A stretch of 64,000 nt of DNA from Mycobacterium bourgelatii (lineage in GTDB: Bacteria; Actinomycetota; Actinomycetes; Mycobacteriales; Mycobacteriaceae): contig NZ_BLKZ01000001.1 in NCBI RefSeq assembly GCF_010723575.1, forward strand, positions 2,542,001 to 2,606,000, written 5' to 3'. A program made the translations under genes and the position numbers. The notes under the pieces were generated by a model. That model saw only the letters and a list, made by a program, of their open reading frames with translations. It had not been told where the DNA came from and did not search any database. This document shows, piece by piece, positions 6,925 through 18,081 of this stretch. Each line of letters starts with the position of its first letter. The first letter of the stretch is position 1.

Positions 6925-9214
6925 GATCACGCTCCAGCAGGACGACGGGGAGGTCGGAGAACAGTTGAGCGGCGGCGGTGGGTCCGCTGGCCACGGCACC
7001 GCTGAGGGTGTCGGTCCACGATCCTTCGGGCAAGGGCACCACGGTGTTGCCCCAGCCGATGTCCTTCAAGCGCACCGTCCACCGGGTCACCGCGACCAGG
7101 ATGTCCTCGCCGCGGCGGAAGGCCAACACATGCTCGCTGGCGTCGCCGTGGGCGAGCACCGGGATGTAGTCGCCGTGCAAGAAGGTGTCCGGGTGCGCGC
7201 GCCGCAGCCGCAGCGCCGTGGTGACAACCCGAATCTTGGGATGCTGCAACTCATTCAGGGCCGCCCGCCGAACCTCATAGTCGACCTCGCGGCGGTTGTC
7301 GGGGTCAACGAGGCTGTCGTCCCACAACTCGGTGCCCTGGTAGACGTCGGGTACCCCGGGCACCGTCAAGGCCAGCAGCTTCTGTCCCAGCGCGTCGCTG
7401 GCGGCATGTGGGTTGAGTTGTCCAACGAGTTTGGTCAACTCGTTGGCCACGGGTCCGTCGAGCACCCGGTCGAGCCAACCGTGCACCGCATCTTCGAACT
7501 CGGTGTCTGGGTCGTTCCAGGTGGTGTGCCAGGCGGCCTCGCGGATCGCCTTCTCGGCGTAGCCGTGCAGCCGGTCACGCAGCTGCGGCGTGACCTCGCC
7601 GCCGAGCGGCCAGACACCGAATATGTTCTGCCACAGGAACTGTCCGGTTGCGCGATCGGGAGGCGGCGCTAGCGATTCCCACCGCGAGACGAATTCCGCC
7701 CACAGCGAGGGGACCTGGGACAGCACACCGATGCGGGCACGCACGTCTTCGCCGCGCTTGGTGTCGTGAGTGGTGAGCGTGGTCATGGTCTGCGGCCACA
7801 ACCGCGCCCGGGTAGCGGCACTTTGGTGAAACTCGGCGGCACCCACACCGAACCGGTGCGGTTCGCCGCCCACCTCGTTGAGCGAGACCAGTCGCGCGTC
7901 GCGGTAGAACAGGCAGTCCTCAACAGCTTTGGCCGTCACCGCCCCGCACAGCTGTTGCAGACGGGTGGCCGGTTCGCCGCCCCGAGCCAGTGCTGCGGCG
8001 AGGATCTGCAACGCGGGTCCCAAATGTGGTTGCGCGGCTTCGGTTTCAGCGAGCGCGGCCGGCAGCAGCGCGGCCAGGCCGGGATAGTCGGAGCGGTACA
8101 CGTCGATGTTGGTCAGCAGTGCGGCGATGGTGTCGGGCAACAGGGGGTCATCGCCGCCCGCCGTGGCCGCGATGCTGCGGCGTAGCCTGCTGAGTTCGCT
8201 GCCCAGGGTGTCGGTAGCAGCTTTGATCTTCAGTTCGGCCAGCAGCGCGGGCATCGCCTCATAGTCCACGCCCGCGGACCCGACCAGGTCCGTCAGTGCA
8301 GGTTTGCCTTGCGGGTCGACAAAGACACCGCCTACCTCGCGCAGCACGTCATAGCCGGTGGTGCCGGCGATCGGCAGCGTCGGTTCCAGCGCCTCGTCCA
8401 CGCCCAGGATCTTTTCGATCACGATCCAGGCTTGGTCGCCGACCAACTCCCGGAGCCACACCAAATACCCGCCGGGATTGGACAATCCGTCGGGATGATC
8501 AATGCGGACGCCGTCGACCAGTCCCTCGCGAAACCAGCGGGCGACCTCGGCGTGACAGGCGTCGAACACGGCGCGGTCTTCCTGACGCAGCCCGGCCAAG
8601 GAGGTGATCGAAAAGAAGCGGCGGTAGCCGACGACACCGTTCTTCCAGCCCACCAGTCGGTAGTGCTGGCGGTCGTGCACCTCGGGTCCGGTGCCGTCCC
8701 CGGTGCCGGGGGCGATGGGAAACGCCAGGTCGCCCAGTCGCAGTAGGTCGCCGTCAACCGTCAGATCGGCGACGTCGTCGTCGGAACCCAACACCGGCAA
8801 CACGATTCGGCCGTCGGACAGATCCCAATCGATGTCGAAGTAGCGTGCGTAGGCGGAATCGCGCCCGTGCTGGAGGACATCCCACCACCACGGGTTCTGC
8901 TGGGGTTTGTCGACGCCGACGTGGTTGGGCACGATGTCGACCACCAGTCCCATGCCGCGTGCCCGCGCCGCCGCCGAAAGCCGGGCGAGCCCCTCGGGCC
9001 CGCCTAGTTCAGCGGATACGGTCGTCGGATCGACGACGTCGTAGCCGTGCGCAGACCCCTCCGTCGGACTCAAGATGGGGGACAGGTACAGGTGCGTGAC
9101 CCCGAGGTCATCGAGATAGTCGAGCAGCTTCTCGGCGTCGGCGAAGGTGAACGCGAACCCGCTCGACGCGCCCCGCAGCTGCAAGCGGTAGCTGGATAGG
9201 ACTGGAAAACCCAT
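6917..9214 (-). CDS. treY: Malto-oligosyltrehalose synthase
   Basis: 765 residues from the ATG at 9214. It isomerises the reducing-end alpha-1,4 bond of maltodextrins to an alpha,alpha-1,1 bond, capping the chain with trehalose. The N-terminus shows typical GH13 opening motifs (SSYRLQL, THLYLSPI, GSAHGYDVVDP) and later VDIVPNHVG, VDGVRIDHPDGL (nucleophile Asp) and IVIEKIL (Glu). The protein is full length for the family. It lies 3 bp downstream of treX and overlaps treZ by 8 bp, so treX-treY-treZ form one operon converting glycogen to trehalose, a route parallel to OtsA/OtsB in mycobacteria. Confidence 0.95.
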   Translation of the reverse strand: MGFPVLSSYRLQLRGASSGFAFTFADAEKLLDYLDDLGVTHLYLSPILSPTEGSAHGYDVVDPTTVSAELGGPEGLARLSAAARARGMGLVVDIVPNHVGVDKPQQNPWWWDVLQHGRDSAYARYFDIDWDLSDGRIVLPVLGSDDDVADLTVDGDLLRLGDLAFPIAPGTGDGTGPEVHDRQHYRLVGWKNGVVGYRRFFSITSLAGLRQEDRAVFDACHAEVARWFREGLVDGVRIDHPDGLSNPGGYLVWLRELVGDQAWIVIEKILGVDEALEPTLPIAGTTGYDVLREVGGVFVDPQGKPALTDLVGSAGVDYEAMPALLAELKIKAATDTLGSELSRLRRSIAATAGGDDPLLPDTIAALLTNIDVYRSDYPGLAALLPAALAETEAAQPHLGPALQILAAALARGGEPATRLQQLCGAVTAKAVEDCLFYRDARLVSLNEVGGEPHRFGVGAAEFHQSAATRARLWPQTMTTLTTHDTKRGEDVRARIGVLSQVPSLWAEFVSRWESLAPPPDRATGQFLWQNIFGVWPLGGEVTPQLRDRLHGYAEKAIREAAWHTTWNDPDTEFEDAVHGWLDRVLDGPVANELTKLVGQLNPHAASDALGQKLLALTVPGVPDVYQGTELWDDSLVDPDNRREVDYEVRRAALNELQHPKIRVVTTALRLRRAHPDTFLHGDYIPVLAHGDASEHVLAFRRGEDILVAVTRWTVRLKDIGWGNTVVPLPEGSWTDTLSGAVASGPTAAAQLFSDLPVVLLERDRG

Positions 9215-9217
9215 GTG

Positions 9218-11398
<2,181 letters not shown>

Positions 11399-11434
11399 CA
11401 CTTGACCTTAACCGCGTCCATTCGCCGTCGCGTG

Positions 11435-13600
11435 TCACCACCAACCGGTGGCCGCCGCGAGTTGGCGGCCGAGGGCGGGGGCCAGTGTCCGCATGTAGGT
11501 GGGGGTGATGTGGTGCGCGTCGCGATAGATCAGCACATTCCCCTCGACCGAGCGGCACACGTCGGGCCGGCATATCGCGTCGGACAAGTCCAGCGGTTTG
11601 AGTACCGGGAACCGTGCGACAAAGTCCAGGGTCTGGTTGTAATCGGACAACAAGTCGGACCGCTTGAGCTCACACTCGTCACTCTGGCTGCCGCGCTTGG
11701 CCAGACAGTCCGCCGGGGTGAATGGTTGGCCGTCCTTGACCAGCCACGGCGTGTCCCGCATGCCCAGGATCGGAATGTTGTTGTCGGAAAACGTTTGCCA
11801 AATCCCGATGTAGGTGGCGGGCATCACGTCGCCGGGCTTGATGTTCCACGGCCGCGTGGTGGTGGTGAACACGTAGTCGGGATGGTCGGCCACCAGCTTG
11901 GCCATCGCCGTGTCCACCCACTGCCGGCACTGCGGATAGGGCGCGTTGTTGCCCATGATCAACGGGACCTGTTCGGTGGACAGCGCGCAACCCATCTTGA
12001 GGTACGTCACCACCCTGAAGTGGTGCAGGCGACCGAGCAGGTCCAGTGCGGGCAGCCAGTGTTCGGCGTGCGAGCCGCCGGCCAGAGCGATGGTCCGCGT
12101 CGCATTCGGGTCGCCGTACGTGCAGTTGACGAGTGCCGGGTTGACGAAGTCACTGATGCACCCGTCACGGGTGGACAGTGGGAGGTCCTCCTTGACCTCC
12201 AATACCGTTGGCCGCATCCGCAACTTGGGCACCCGCACGTGGTCGGTCAGCGCCCGCGCGCCGGGATAGTCCTGGGCGCTCAGGCCGTTGAGTTCCTTGC
12301 CGGCGGCGCGCAGCACCATGATGTGCTCGCGCCAGCTGAATGACGTCGCGGTCAGCGTGACGCCCAGGAGGACCACCGCCGAACCCAGCGTCATCGTCGG
12401 CCGCCGCATGCGCAGCCGCAGGGGTACCTGCGGCGTGGTCCGCTGCGTAGCCCCCGCGGCGGGTGCGCGATAACGCAGCGGTTCCTCGACGTGGCGCATC
12501 GTCAAGTACGCCAGCACGCCCGACACCAGCAGCACCGCCGTGCCTTCGATGAAGTTGGCCTTCTTGTGCCCGGTGAACGAGAGCCAGAAGATCAGCAGCG
12601 GCCAGTGCCACAGATACAGCGAGTACGCCATCGCGCCGAGCGTCACCAGTGGCGGGAGTGCCAGCAGGCGGGCCGGCAGCGTCATCCGGCCGCGGGTATC
12701 GGGACGGCTTTGCATGTTCGCCCCGGCCAGGATCATCAGCATTGCGGCGCCGACCGGCACCAACGCCCACGGGCCCGGGAACTCGTTGACCCCGTCGATC
12801 AGTGCGCCACACGACACGATCGCGCCCAGCGCAATGGTCGCGATTACCGTGCGCAGCCACATCGGCCAGCGGATGTAGGGCACCAGCGCCCCCACCAACG
12901 CGCCCAGCAGCAACTCCCACGCGCGGGCGAAGCTGTTGTAGTAGGCGGTGGATTGGTTGGTCTGATGAGCGCTGATCGCGTAGATGAACGAGGCCACCGT
13001 CAATGCGCTGAGCAGTACGACGAACAACGTACGCAGGTGGCGGCCGAGCATGTCCCGAAACAGGTAGGCGCTACCGGCGATCAGCAGCAGGAACGCGATA
13101 TAGAACTGGCCCTGCACCGACATGGACCAGATGTGCTGCAGCGGGCTGACGGCCTCGCCGGCACGCAGGTAGTCCGACGCCGAGTTGGCGAGCTCCCAGT
13201 TCTGGTAGTAGCCCAGGCTGGCCAGGCTCTGGTCGGCGTACGTTTCCCAGCGGGTCTCTGGCTGGATCAGCACGGTGAGCAGCGCGCAACCGGCCAGCAC
13301 GACGACCAGGGCGGGGACCAGCCGTCGGATTAGCCGGACCACCTCGGTCCCCGGGGACAGGGAGCCATTGAACGACGCCCGCAGAATCTTGCCGCCGAAG
13401 AAGAAACCGGACAGCGCAAGAAAGACGTCAACTCCGCCGGAAACCCGGCCGAACCAGACGTGGAACATCGCCACGAGGGCAATCGCCACGCCGCGCAGGC
13501 CGTCGAGATCGTGCCGGTAGAAGCCGGATTTGCGGGTCCCCATGGCGGCGCCGGCAGCTGGCGCTGCGGTGCTAGCGGAGAGTGCTGACGGGTTGGGCAT
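11435..13600 (-). CDS. AT3 membrane acyltransferase with SGNH domain (Rv1565c-like)
   Basis: 721 residues from the ATG at 13600; an in-frame Met at residue 20 is an alternative start. Residues about 28-390 form the ten-helix acyltransferase-3 (OafA/YrhL) domain, with the H-D-x-D-G-L-R-G start (RHDLDGLRGVAI), the LSGFFFGG motif and a SVQGQFY segment. A linker helix leads to an outward-facing SGNH-like domain from about residue 480, with GGSHAEHW in place of the usual GDSH block and a terminal D-x-x-H (RDAHHITP). Such fusions O-acylate cell-surface sugars or peptidoglycan; the acceptor here is unknown. It lies between treX and ripD. Confidence 0.88.
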   Translation of the reverse strand: MPNPSALSASTAAPAAGAAMGTRKSGFYRHDLDGLRGVAIALVAMFHVWFGRVSGGVDVFLALSGFFFGGKILRASFNGSLSPGTEVVRLIRRLVPALVVVLAGCALLTVLIQPETRWETYADQSLASLGYYQNWELANSASDYLRAGEAVSPLQHIWSMSVQGQFYIAFLLLIAGSAYLFRDMLGRHLRTLFVVLLSALTVASFIYAISAHQTNQSTAYYNSFARAWELLLGALVGALVPYIRWPMWLRTVIATIALGAIVSCGALIDGVNEFPGPWALVPVGAAMLMILAGANMQSRPDTRGRMTLPARLLALPPLVTLGAMAYSLYLWHWPLLIFWLSFTGHKKANFIEGTAVLLVSGVLAYLTMRHVEEPLRYRAPAAGATQRTTPQVPLRLRMRRPTMTLGSAVVLLGVTLTATSFSWREHIMVLRAAGKELNGLSAQDYPGARALTDHVRVPKLRMRPTVLEVKEDLPLSTRDGCISDFVNPALVNCTYGDPNATRTIALAGGSHAEHWLPALDLLGRLHHFRVVTYLKMGCALSTEQVPLIMGNNAPYPQCRQWVDTAMAKLVADHPDYVFTTTTRPWNIKPGDVMPATYIGIWQTFSDNNIPILGMRDTPWLVKDGQPFTPADCLAKRGSQSDECELKRSDLLSDYNQTLDFVARFPVLKPLDLSDAICRPDVCRSVEGNVLIYRDAHHITPTYMRTLAPALGRQLAAATGWW

Positions 13601-13708
13601 CGTCCGTTAATTTACCCAAAAGCCACCGCCCGCTCCTGCCGCTGAGCTGCGCAGTCAGCGGGGGAGCGGGCGGCGAGTACTGGAAACGCTTTGCTCGGTT
13701 GGCCGAGC

Positions 13709-14728
13709 TCAGTTTGTCGGGGCTGCGAAATTCGGCACCTGCGGGGCCTGCTGTACCGGTGCTGGCTGCCCCGGCACGGTCTGACTTGGGACCGTCTGAC
13801 CTGGCACGGTCGTCTGCCCCGGCACGGTTTGACCCGGGACCGTCTGACCTGGGACGGTCTGGCCCGGGACGGTCTGGCCCGGGACGGTCTGACCTGGGAC
13901 AGTCTGGCCCGGCACAGCCTGCCCAGGCACTGCCGATTGAAGCGGGGCTTGCCCCGGCACGGCGGCCTGGGCGGGTGCCTGGCCGGGTACGGCGGCCTGG
14001 GCGGGTGCCTGGCCGGGTACGGCGGCTTGAGCGGGCGCCTGACCCGGAACAGCCGTCTGCCCCGGCACGGTCTGGCCTGGCACCGTCTGCCCCGGCACTG
14101 TTTGCCCCGGCACCGTCTGGCCGGGCACGGTCTGGCCGGGCACCGTCTGGCCGGGCACGGTCTGGCCGGGCACGCTCTGTTGGATCGGCGATTGCTGCAG
14201 CGGCGTCTGCTGGACCGGCGTCGTCGTTTGTGCGCCCAGGATCCGCACTAGATAAGGCGCCATGCCGCTGGTGCGCACCGGCGAGACCTGGACGACGTCA
14301 CCCACCTCGACCATCTGCCCGTTGCCGAGGAACAACGCGACGCTCTGCGTGCCCTCGGGACCGTAGAAGATCAGGTCTGCCTTGCGAGCTTGCGACGGCA
14401 ACACCCGCTGGCCGACCCGGTACATCTGGCCCGAAGAGCGCGGCAGCTTGAGCCCCGCTCCGGCGTAGGCGTATTGCACCAGTCCCGAAGCGTCGAACCC
14501 AACAATGTTGGCGCCGCTGCCGGTACCCCGGGTGGGGCCGGTGACACCGCCGCCCGCCCAGGAGAACGGCACGCCGCGCTGCGACAGGGCCCGCTGGATC
14601 ACGATGTCGGCGGCCTGCTGGTAGTCCATTGTTCTGTTGACCGGGTCGGCGAACGCGACCGCTGGTTGGGCCACCATCGGGGCCGCCAGGATCGCTGCAC
14701 CGACGGCGAAAGCGTAGATGCGTTTCAT
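13709..14728 (-). CDS. ripD: RipD-like NlpC/P60 protein lacking the catalytic Cys, with VPGQT tail
   Basis: 339 residues from the ATG at 14728, chosen for the AAGGAGG 12 bp upstream and the signal peptide MKRIYAFAVGAAILAAP that follows; the open frame to 14842 is not used. Residues about 40-160 form an NlpC/P60 domain. The catalytic cysteine position reads FDASGLVQYAY, so Cys is replaced by Ala, as in M. tuberculosis RipD, which binds peptidoglycan but does not cleave it. The remainder is a Pro/Gly/Gln-rich tail of VPGQT and AVPGQAPAQA repeats, much longer than I recall for the M. tuberculosis protein (about 230 residues in total). Probably a secreted wall-binding protein. Confidence 0.88.
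   Translation of the reverse strand: MKRIYAFAVGAAILAAPMVAQPAVAFADPVNRTMDYQQAADIVIQRALSQRGVPFSWAGGGVTGPTRGTGSGANIVGFDASGLVQYAYAGAGLKLPRSSGQMYRVGQRVLPSQARKADLIFYGPEGTQSVALFLGNGQMVEVGDVVQVSPVRTSGMAPYLVRILGAQTTTPVQQTPLQQSPIQQSVPGQTVPGQTVPGQTVPGQTVPGQTVPGQTVPGQTVPGQTAVPGQAPAQAAVPGQAPAQAAVPGQAPAQAAVPGQAPLQSAVPGQAVPGQTVPGQTVPGQTVPGQTVPGQTVPGQTVPGQTTVPGQTVPSQTVPGQPAPVQQAPQVPNFAAPTN
13764..14173 (-). repeat. Intragenic tandem 15-bp/30-bp repeats encoding VPGQT units
   Basis: Inside ripD, about 410 bp of tandem 15-bp units encode eight VPGQT pentapeptides, then three AVPGQAPAQA decapeptides and variants, then a second block of about eight VPGQT-type units. Adjacent units are nearly identical at DNA level, for example the run of cacggtctggccggg copies at 14100-14172, which points to recent slippage or unequal crossover. 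The length is a multiple of 15 and the frame is kept. Confidence 0.9.
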
Positions 14729-15074
14729 GGGGTTCCAACCTCCTTGGCCCTCGCGGGCGCTGTGTGCCTTGACGGTGTGCCTCAACGCGGTGACTTCGCG
14801 CCGCGGCGGCCGCTCATGTGACTCCCGCGCCGGCCGCCGCACTGGGGCCCGAAGGAGCGCATGACACGTGGCAACGTGAATCAGCCGGGCTACCCGTTGT
14901 ATTCACACCAGTCACTACAGACACTCTGACAACACAAAAGGAGGGTCGCCATACCCGCGGGGCATTATTTGTCGGAACGTGACCGGACGGTTACTGGTGC
15001 GCCCAATCTTGCGCGGGCAGTTGTGATTTCGATCTCACAACGATTCGTCGCCTAGGCCGGGGCCGGATTCCTCG
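14729..15074. promoter_or_regulatory. 346-bp non-coding region upstream of ripD
   Basis: No convincing gene was found here. Three elements stand out. TTGTGA-N8-TCACAA (15021-15040) is an inverted repeat just downstream of the membrane gene stop at 15075; it could be a terminator or an operator. GTAAC-N6-GTCAC, read toward ripD (14979-14994), resembles sites described for MtrA-type response regulators. A strong Shine-Dalgarno lies at the ripD end. On the plus strand AAAGGAGG at 14937-14944 has no start codon after it and is taken as chance. I see no known riboswitch. Confidence 0.4.
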
Positions 15075-15542
15075 TCAGAAACGTGCGCTGAAGCCAGCCA
15101 GCGCGGAACACAGCACCGAGGTGATGGTGAGGACGGCGACGCTGATGAACGGCCAGAAGAACATGTACCAGCCCCTGACCATCGACACGAAGGGGCCGAG
15201 GACGGCGGCGGTGATGGCGCCACCGATTCCGCCCCACATGAACGGATAGATGTAGAAGTTGACGCCGTAGGGGACCGGCGGGCAATCGTCGGTGGCACAG
15301 ACGGTTTCGGTGAATCCGAACAGCTTTGACGTCCAGCTGGTCAGCGAGAGCAACAGCAGCAGCGCACCCAGCAACGCCATCGTGAAGACAAGGTCCCACG
15401 GCTTGATTCGCAGCCTGATGACCTGCGGGCCCGGCTCGGCCACTTCCTCGGGCATGGCCTCGGCGACCTCTTCGGGCATGGCCTCGGCGTCCGCGGCGGG
15501 GCTGGTTTCTGGCGAGTGATTCGGCAAAGCCATGCCTTGCAT
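15075..15542 (-). CDS. Membrane protein of unknown function (Rv1567c position)
   Basis: 155 residues from the ATG at 15542; a second ATG at 15533 (MALPNHSPE) is an alternative. The N-terminal 45 residues are acidic and contain a direct repeat of the eight-residue unit EAMPEEVA. They are followed by a conserved-looking core with three or four hydrophobic segments (WDLVFTMALLGALLLLLSL, the FYIYPFMWGGIGGAIT region and FFWPFISVAVLTITSVL) and an external loop with two cysteines (CATDDCPPVPYG). It occupies the Rv1567c slot, divergent from bioA with 63 bp between starts. No function can be assigned. Confidence 0.7.
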   Translation of the reverse strand: MQGMALPNHSPETSPAADAEAMPEEVAEAMPEEVAEPGPQVIRLRIKPWDLVFTMALLGALLLLLSLTSWTSKLFGFTETVCATDDCPPVPYGVNFYIYPFMWGGIGGAITAAVLGPFVSMVRGWYMFFWPFISVAVLTITSVLCSALAGFSARF

Positions 15543-15605
15543 GCTCCCCGATGGCCGCGGTTTGCGCGACCGGCACGGTGTTCTGCTGCATTAGTGTCGG
15601 TCTCC

Positions 15606-16910
15606 ATGACCGCGGCGGGACCGGGGTTGACCCCCGACCAGATCAGTGCGATCGACGCCGCCCACCTCTGGCACCCCTACAGCACCATCGGCGTCGAATC
15701 ACTGCCGCCCGTGGTGGTAGTCGCAGCTCACGGCGCCTGGCTGACGGTGATCCGTGACGGACGGCCGGTCGAGGTGATCGACGCCATGAGCTCGTGGTGG
15801 ACCGCGATCCACGGCCACGGCCATCCGGTCCTGGATGCGGCGATGACCGCCCAACTGGGCACGATGAACCACGTCATGTTCGGCGGCCTGACCCACGAGC
15901 CGGCGGCCCGGTTGGCGAAGCTGCTGGTGGACATCACCCCGGCGGGTTTGGAGACGGTGTTCTTCAGCGATTCCGGTTCGGTGTCGATCGAGGTCGCGGT
16001 GAAGATGGCGCTGCAGTATTGGCGCAGCCGCGGATTGCCCGCCAAGCACCGGCTGATGACGTGGCGGGGCGGATACCACGGCGACACCTTCACCCCGATG
16101 AGCATCTGCGACCCCGACGGCGGCATGCACTCGCTGTGGACGGACATCCTCGCCGCCCAGGTGTTCGCCCCCCAGGTCCCTCGCGACTACGACCCCGAAT
16201 ACAGCGCGGCGTTTGAAGCGCAGTTGGCGCAGCATTCCGCGGAGCTCGCCGCGGTGGTAGTCGAACCCGTCGTGCAAGGCGCGGGCGGGATGCGTTTCCA
16301 CGATCCACGCTTCTTGACCGATCTGCGGGATATCTGCAGCCGTCACGACGTGCTGCTGATCTTCGATGAGATCGCGACCGGGTTCGGCCGGACCGGCGCG
16401 CTGTTCGCCGCGGACCACGTCGGCGCCAGCCCCGACATCATGTGTGTCGGCAAGGCGCTGACCGGGGGATATCTCAGCCTGGCGGCCACCCTGTGCAGCA
16501 CCGAGATCGCGCACACGATCAGCACCGGCGAGGCCGGTGCCCTGATGCACGGGCCGACGTTCATGGCCAACCCGCTGGCGTGCGCGGTGTCGGCCGCCAG
16601 CGTCGAGTTGCTGCTCGGCCAGGACTGGAAGGCGCGCGTCGACGAAATCGCCACCGGCCTGACCGTCGGACTGGAACCCGCCCGCGCGCTACCGGCGGTC
16701 ACCGACGTGCGGGTGCGCGGCGCCATAGGCGTCATCGAGTGCGACCGACCGGTCGACCTCGCCGTGGCCACGCCCGCAGCGCTGGACCATGGTGTGTGGC
16801 TGCGCCCGTTCCGCAACTTGGTCTACGCCATGCCGCCCTACATCTGCCCGCCCGATGAGATCGCCCAGGTCACCTCCGCGATGGTGGAGGTCGCGCGACT
16901 CGTAGGCTGA
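15606..16910 (+). CDS. bioA: 7,8-diaminopelargonic acid (DAPA) aminotransferase
   Basis: 434 residues from the ATG at 15606, matching the start of the M. tuberculosis protein (GLTPxQI-A-D-AHLWHPYS); the frame is open to 15516 but that part lacks similarity. A class III aminotransferase that converts KAPA to DAPA using S-adenosylmethionine as amino donor. Visible motifs are MSSWWTAIHGHGHP, the IFDEIATGFGRTG block with the PLP-ring Asp, and the PLP lysine K283 in CVGKALTGGYL, the same number as in M. tuberculosis BioA. It is followed after 6 bp by bioF, then bioD. Confidence 0.96.
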   Translation: MTAAGPGLTPDQISAIDAAHLWHPYSTIGVESLPPVVVVAAHGAWLTVIRDGRPVEVIDAMSSWWTAIHGHGHPVLDAAMTAQLGTMNHVMFGGLTHEPAARLAKLLVDITPAGLETVFFSDSGSVSIEVAVKMALQYWRSRGLPAKHRLMTWRGGYHGDTFTPMSICDPDGGMHSLWTDILAAQVFAPQVPRDYDPEYSAAFEAQLAQHSAELAAVVVEPVVQGAGGMRFHDPRFLTDLRDICSRHDVLLIFDEIATGFGRTGALFAADHVGASPDIMCVGKALTGGYLSLAATLCSTEIAHTISTGEAGALMHGPTFMANPLACAVSAASVELLLGQDWKARVDEIATGLTVGLEPARALPAVTDVRVRGAIGVIECDRPVDLAVATPAALDHGVWLRPFRNLVYAMPPYICPPDEIAQVTSAMVEVARLVG

Positions 16911-16916
16911 ACACCC

Positions 16917-18071
16917 ATGAAGGGCGTGCGGGCACCGATCGAGACGTCACCGCTGGCCTGGCTGGACGAGGTTGAGCAGCAACGCCGCGCGGCGGGATTG
17001 CGGCGTTCGCTGCGTCCGCGTCCGGCGGTGGCGACCGAGTTGGACCTGGCCTCCAACGACTACCTCGGCCTGTCGCAGCACCCCGACGTCATCGATGGCG
17101 GTGTCCAGGCGTTGCGGGTCTGGGGTGCCGGTGCCACCGGTTCTCGTCTGGTCACCGGTGACACCGAGTTGCACCAGGAATTCGAAACCGAACTGGCCGA
17201 GTACGTCGGCGCGTCCTCGGCGCTGGTGTTCTCATCCGGCTACACCGCGAACCTGGGGGCAGTCGTCGGCCTCACGGGTCCGGGATCGCTGCTGGTGTCG
17301 GACGCCTACTCGCACGCGTCGCTGGTCGATGCATGCCGGCTGTCTCGGGCTCGGGTGGTGGTGACGCCCAATCGCGACGCCGACGCCGTCGATGCGGCCT
17401 TGGCGGCACGCGACGAGGAGCGTGCCGTCGTCATCACCGATTCGGTGTTCAGCGCCGACGGCTCACTGGCTCCCGTTCGCGAGTTGCACGACGTGTGTCG
17501 CCGCCGCGGCGCGCTGCTCATCGTCGACGAGGCGCACGGTCTCGGTGTGCGCGGCGGCGGGCGCGGGTTGCTGTACGAAGTGGGCCTGGCCGGTGCGCCC
17601 GACGTCGTGATGACCACCACGCTGTCGAAGGCGCTCGGCAGCCAGGGCGGCGCGGTGCTGGGACCGGCGCCGGTGCGGGCCCACCTGATCGACGCCGCCC
17701 GGCCGTTCATCTTCGACACCGGGCTGGCGCCGGCGGCGGTCGGCGCCGCCCTGGCCGCGCTGCGGGTGCTGAAGGCCGAGCCGTGGCGGCCCGACGCGGT
17801 GCTGCGGCACGCCGGCGAGCTTGCCCGGATCTGCGATGTGCCCGAAACACCGCAGTCGGCGGTGGTCTCGGTGATCCTCGGCGATCCGGAGGTCGCGCTG
17901 GCCGCGGCAGCCGCGTGCCTGGACGCCGGTGTGAAGGTGGGGTGTTTCCGGCCGCCGACGGTCCCCGCCGGGACGTCGCGGTTGCGGCTCACCGCGCGCG
18001 CTTCGCTGAGCGGCGACGAACTCGAACTGGCGCGGCGCGTCCTGACGGACGTGCTGTCCAGATCCTCGTGA
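16917..18071 (+). CDS. bioF: 8-amino-7-oxononanoate (KAPA) synthase
   Basis: 384 residues from the ATG at 16917. A PLP alpha-oxoamine synthase that condenses pimeloyl-ACP or pimeloyl-CoA with alanine to give KAPA. It has the family features in order: SNDYLGLSQHPDV, the FSSGYTANLG segment, VDEAHGLGVRG (Asp and His contacting PLP) and the PLP lysine K238 in TTTLSKALGSQGG. Length is standard. It lies 6 bp after bioA and 10 bp before bioD in one operon; the direction of the pathway is BioF then BioA then BioD then BioB. Confidence 0.96.
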   Translation: MKGVRAPIETSPLAWLDEVEQQRRAAGLRRSLRPRPAVATELDLASNDYLGLSQHPDVIDGGVQALRVWGAGATGSRLVTGDTELHQEFETELAEYVGASSALVFSSGYTANLGAVVGLTGPGSLLVSDAYSHASLVDACRLSRARVVVTPNRDADAVDAALAARDEERAVVITDSVFSADGSLAPVRELHDVCRRRGALLIVDEAHGLGVRGGGRGLLYEVGLAGAPDVVMTTTLSKALGSQGGAVLGPAPVRAHLIDAARPFIFDTGLAPAAVGAALAALRVLKAEPWRPDAVLRHAGELARICDVPETPQSAVVSVILGDPEVALAAAAACLDAGVKVGCFRPPTVPAGTSRLRLTARASLSGDELELARRVLTDVLSRSS

Positions 18072-18081
18072 GGCGCGCCCT

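Noticed and set aside
14821..14980. Possible ydaO-type (cyclic di-AMP) riboswitch ahead of ripD
   Set aside because: Such elements occur before some actinobacterial wall-hydrolase genes, but the conserved core segments are not present here.
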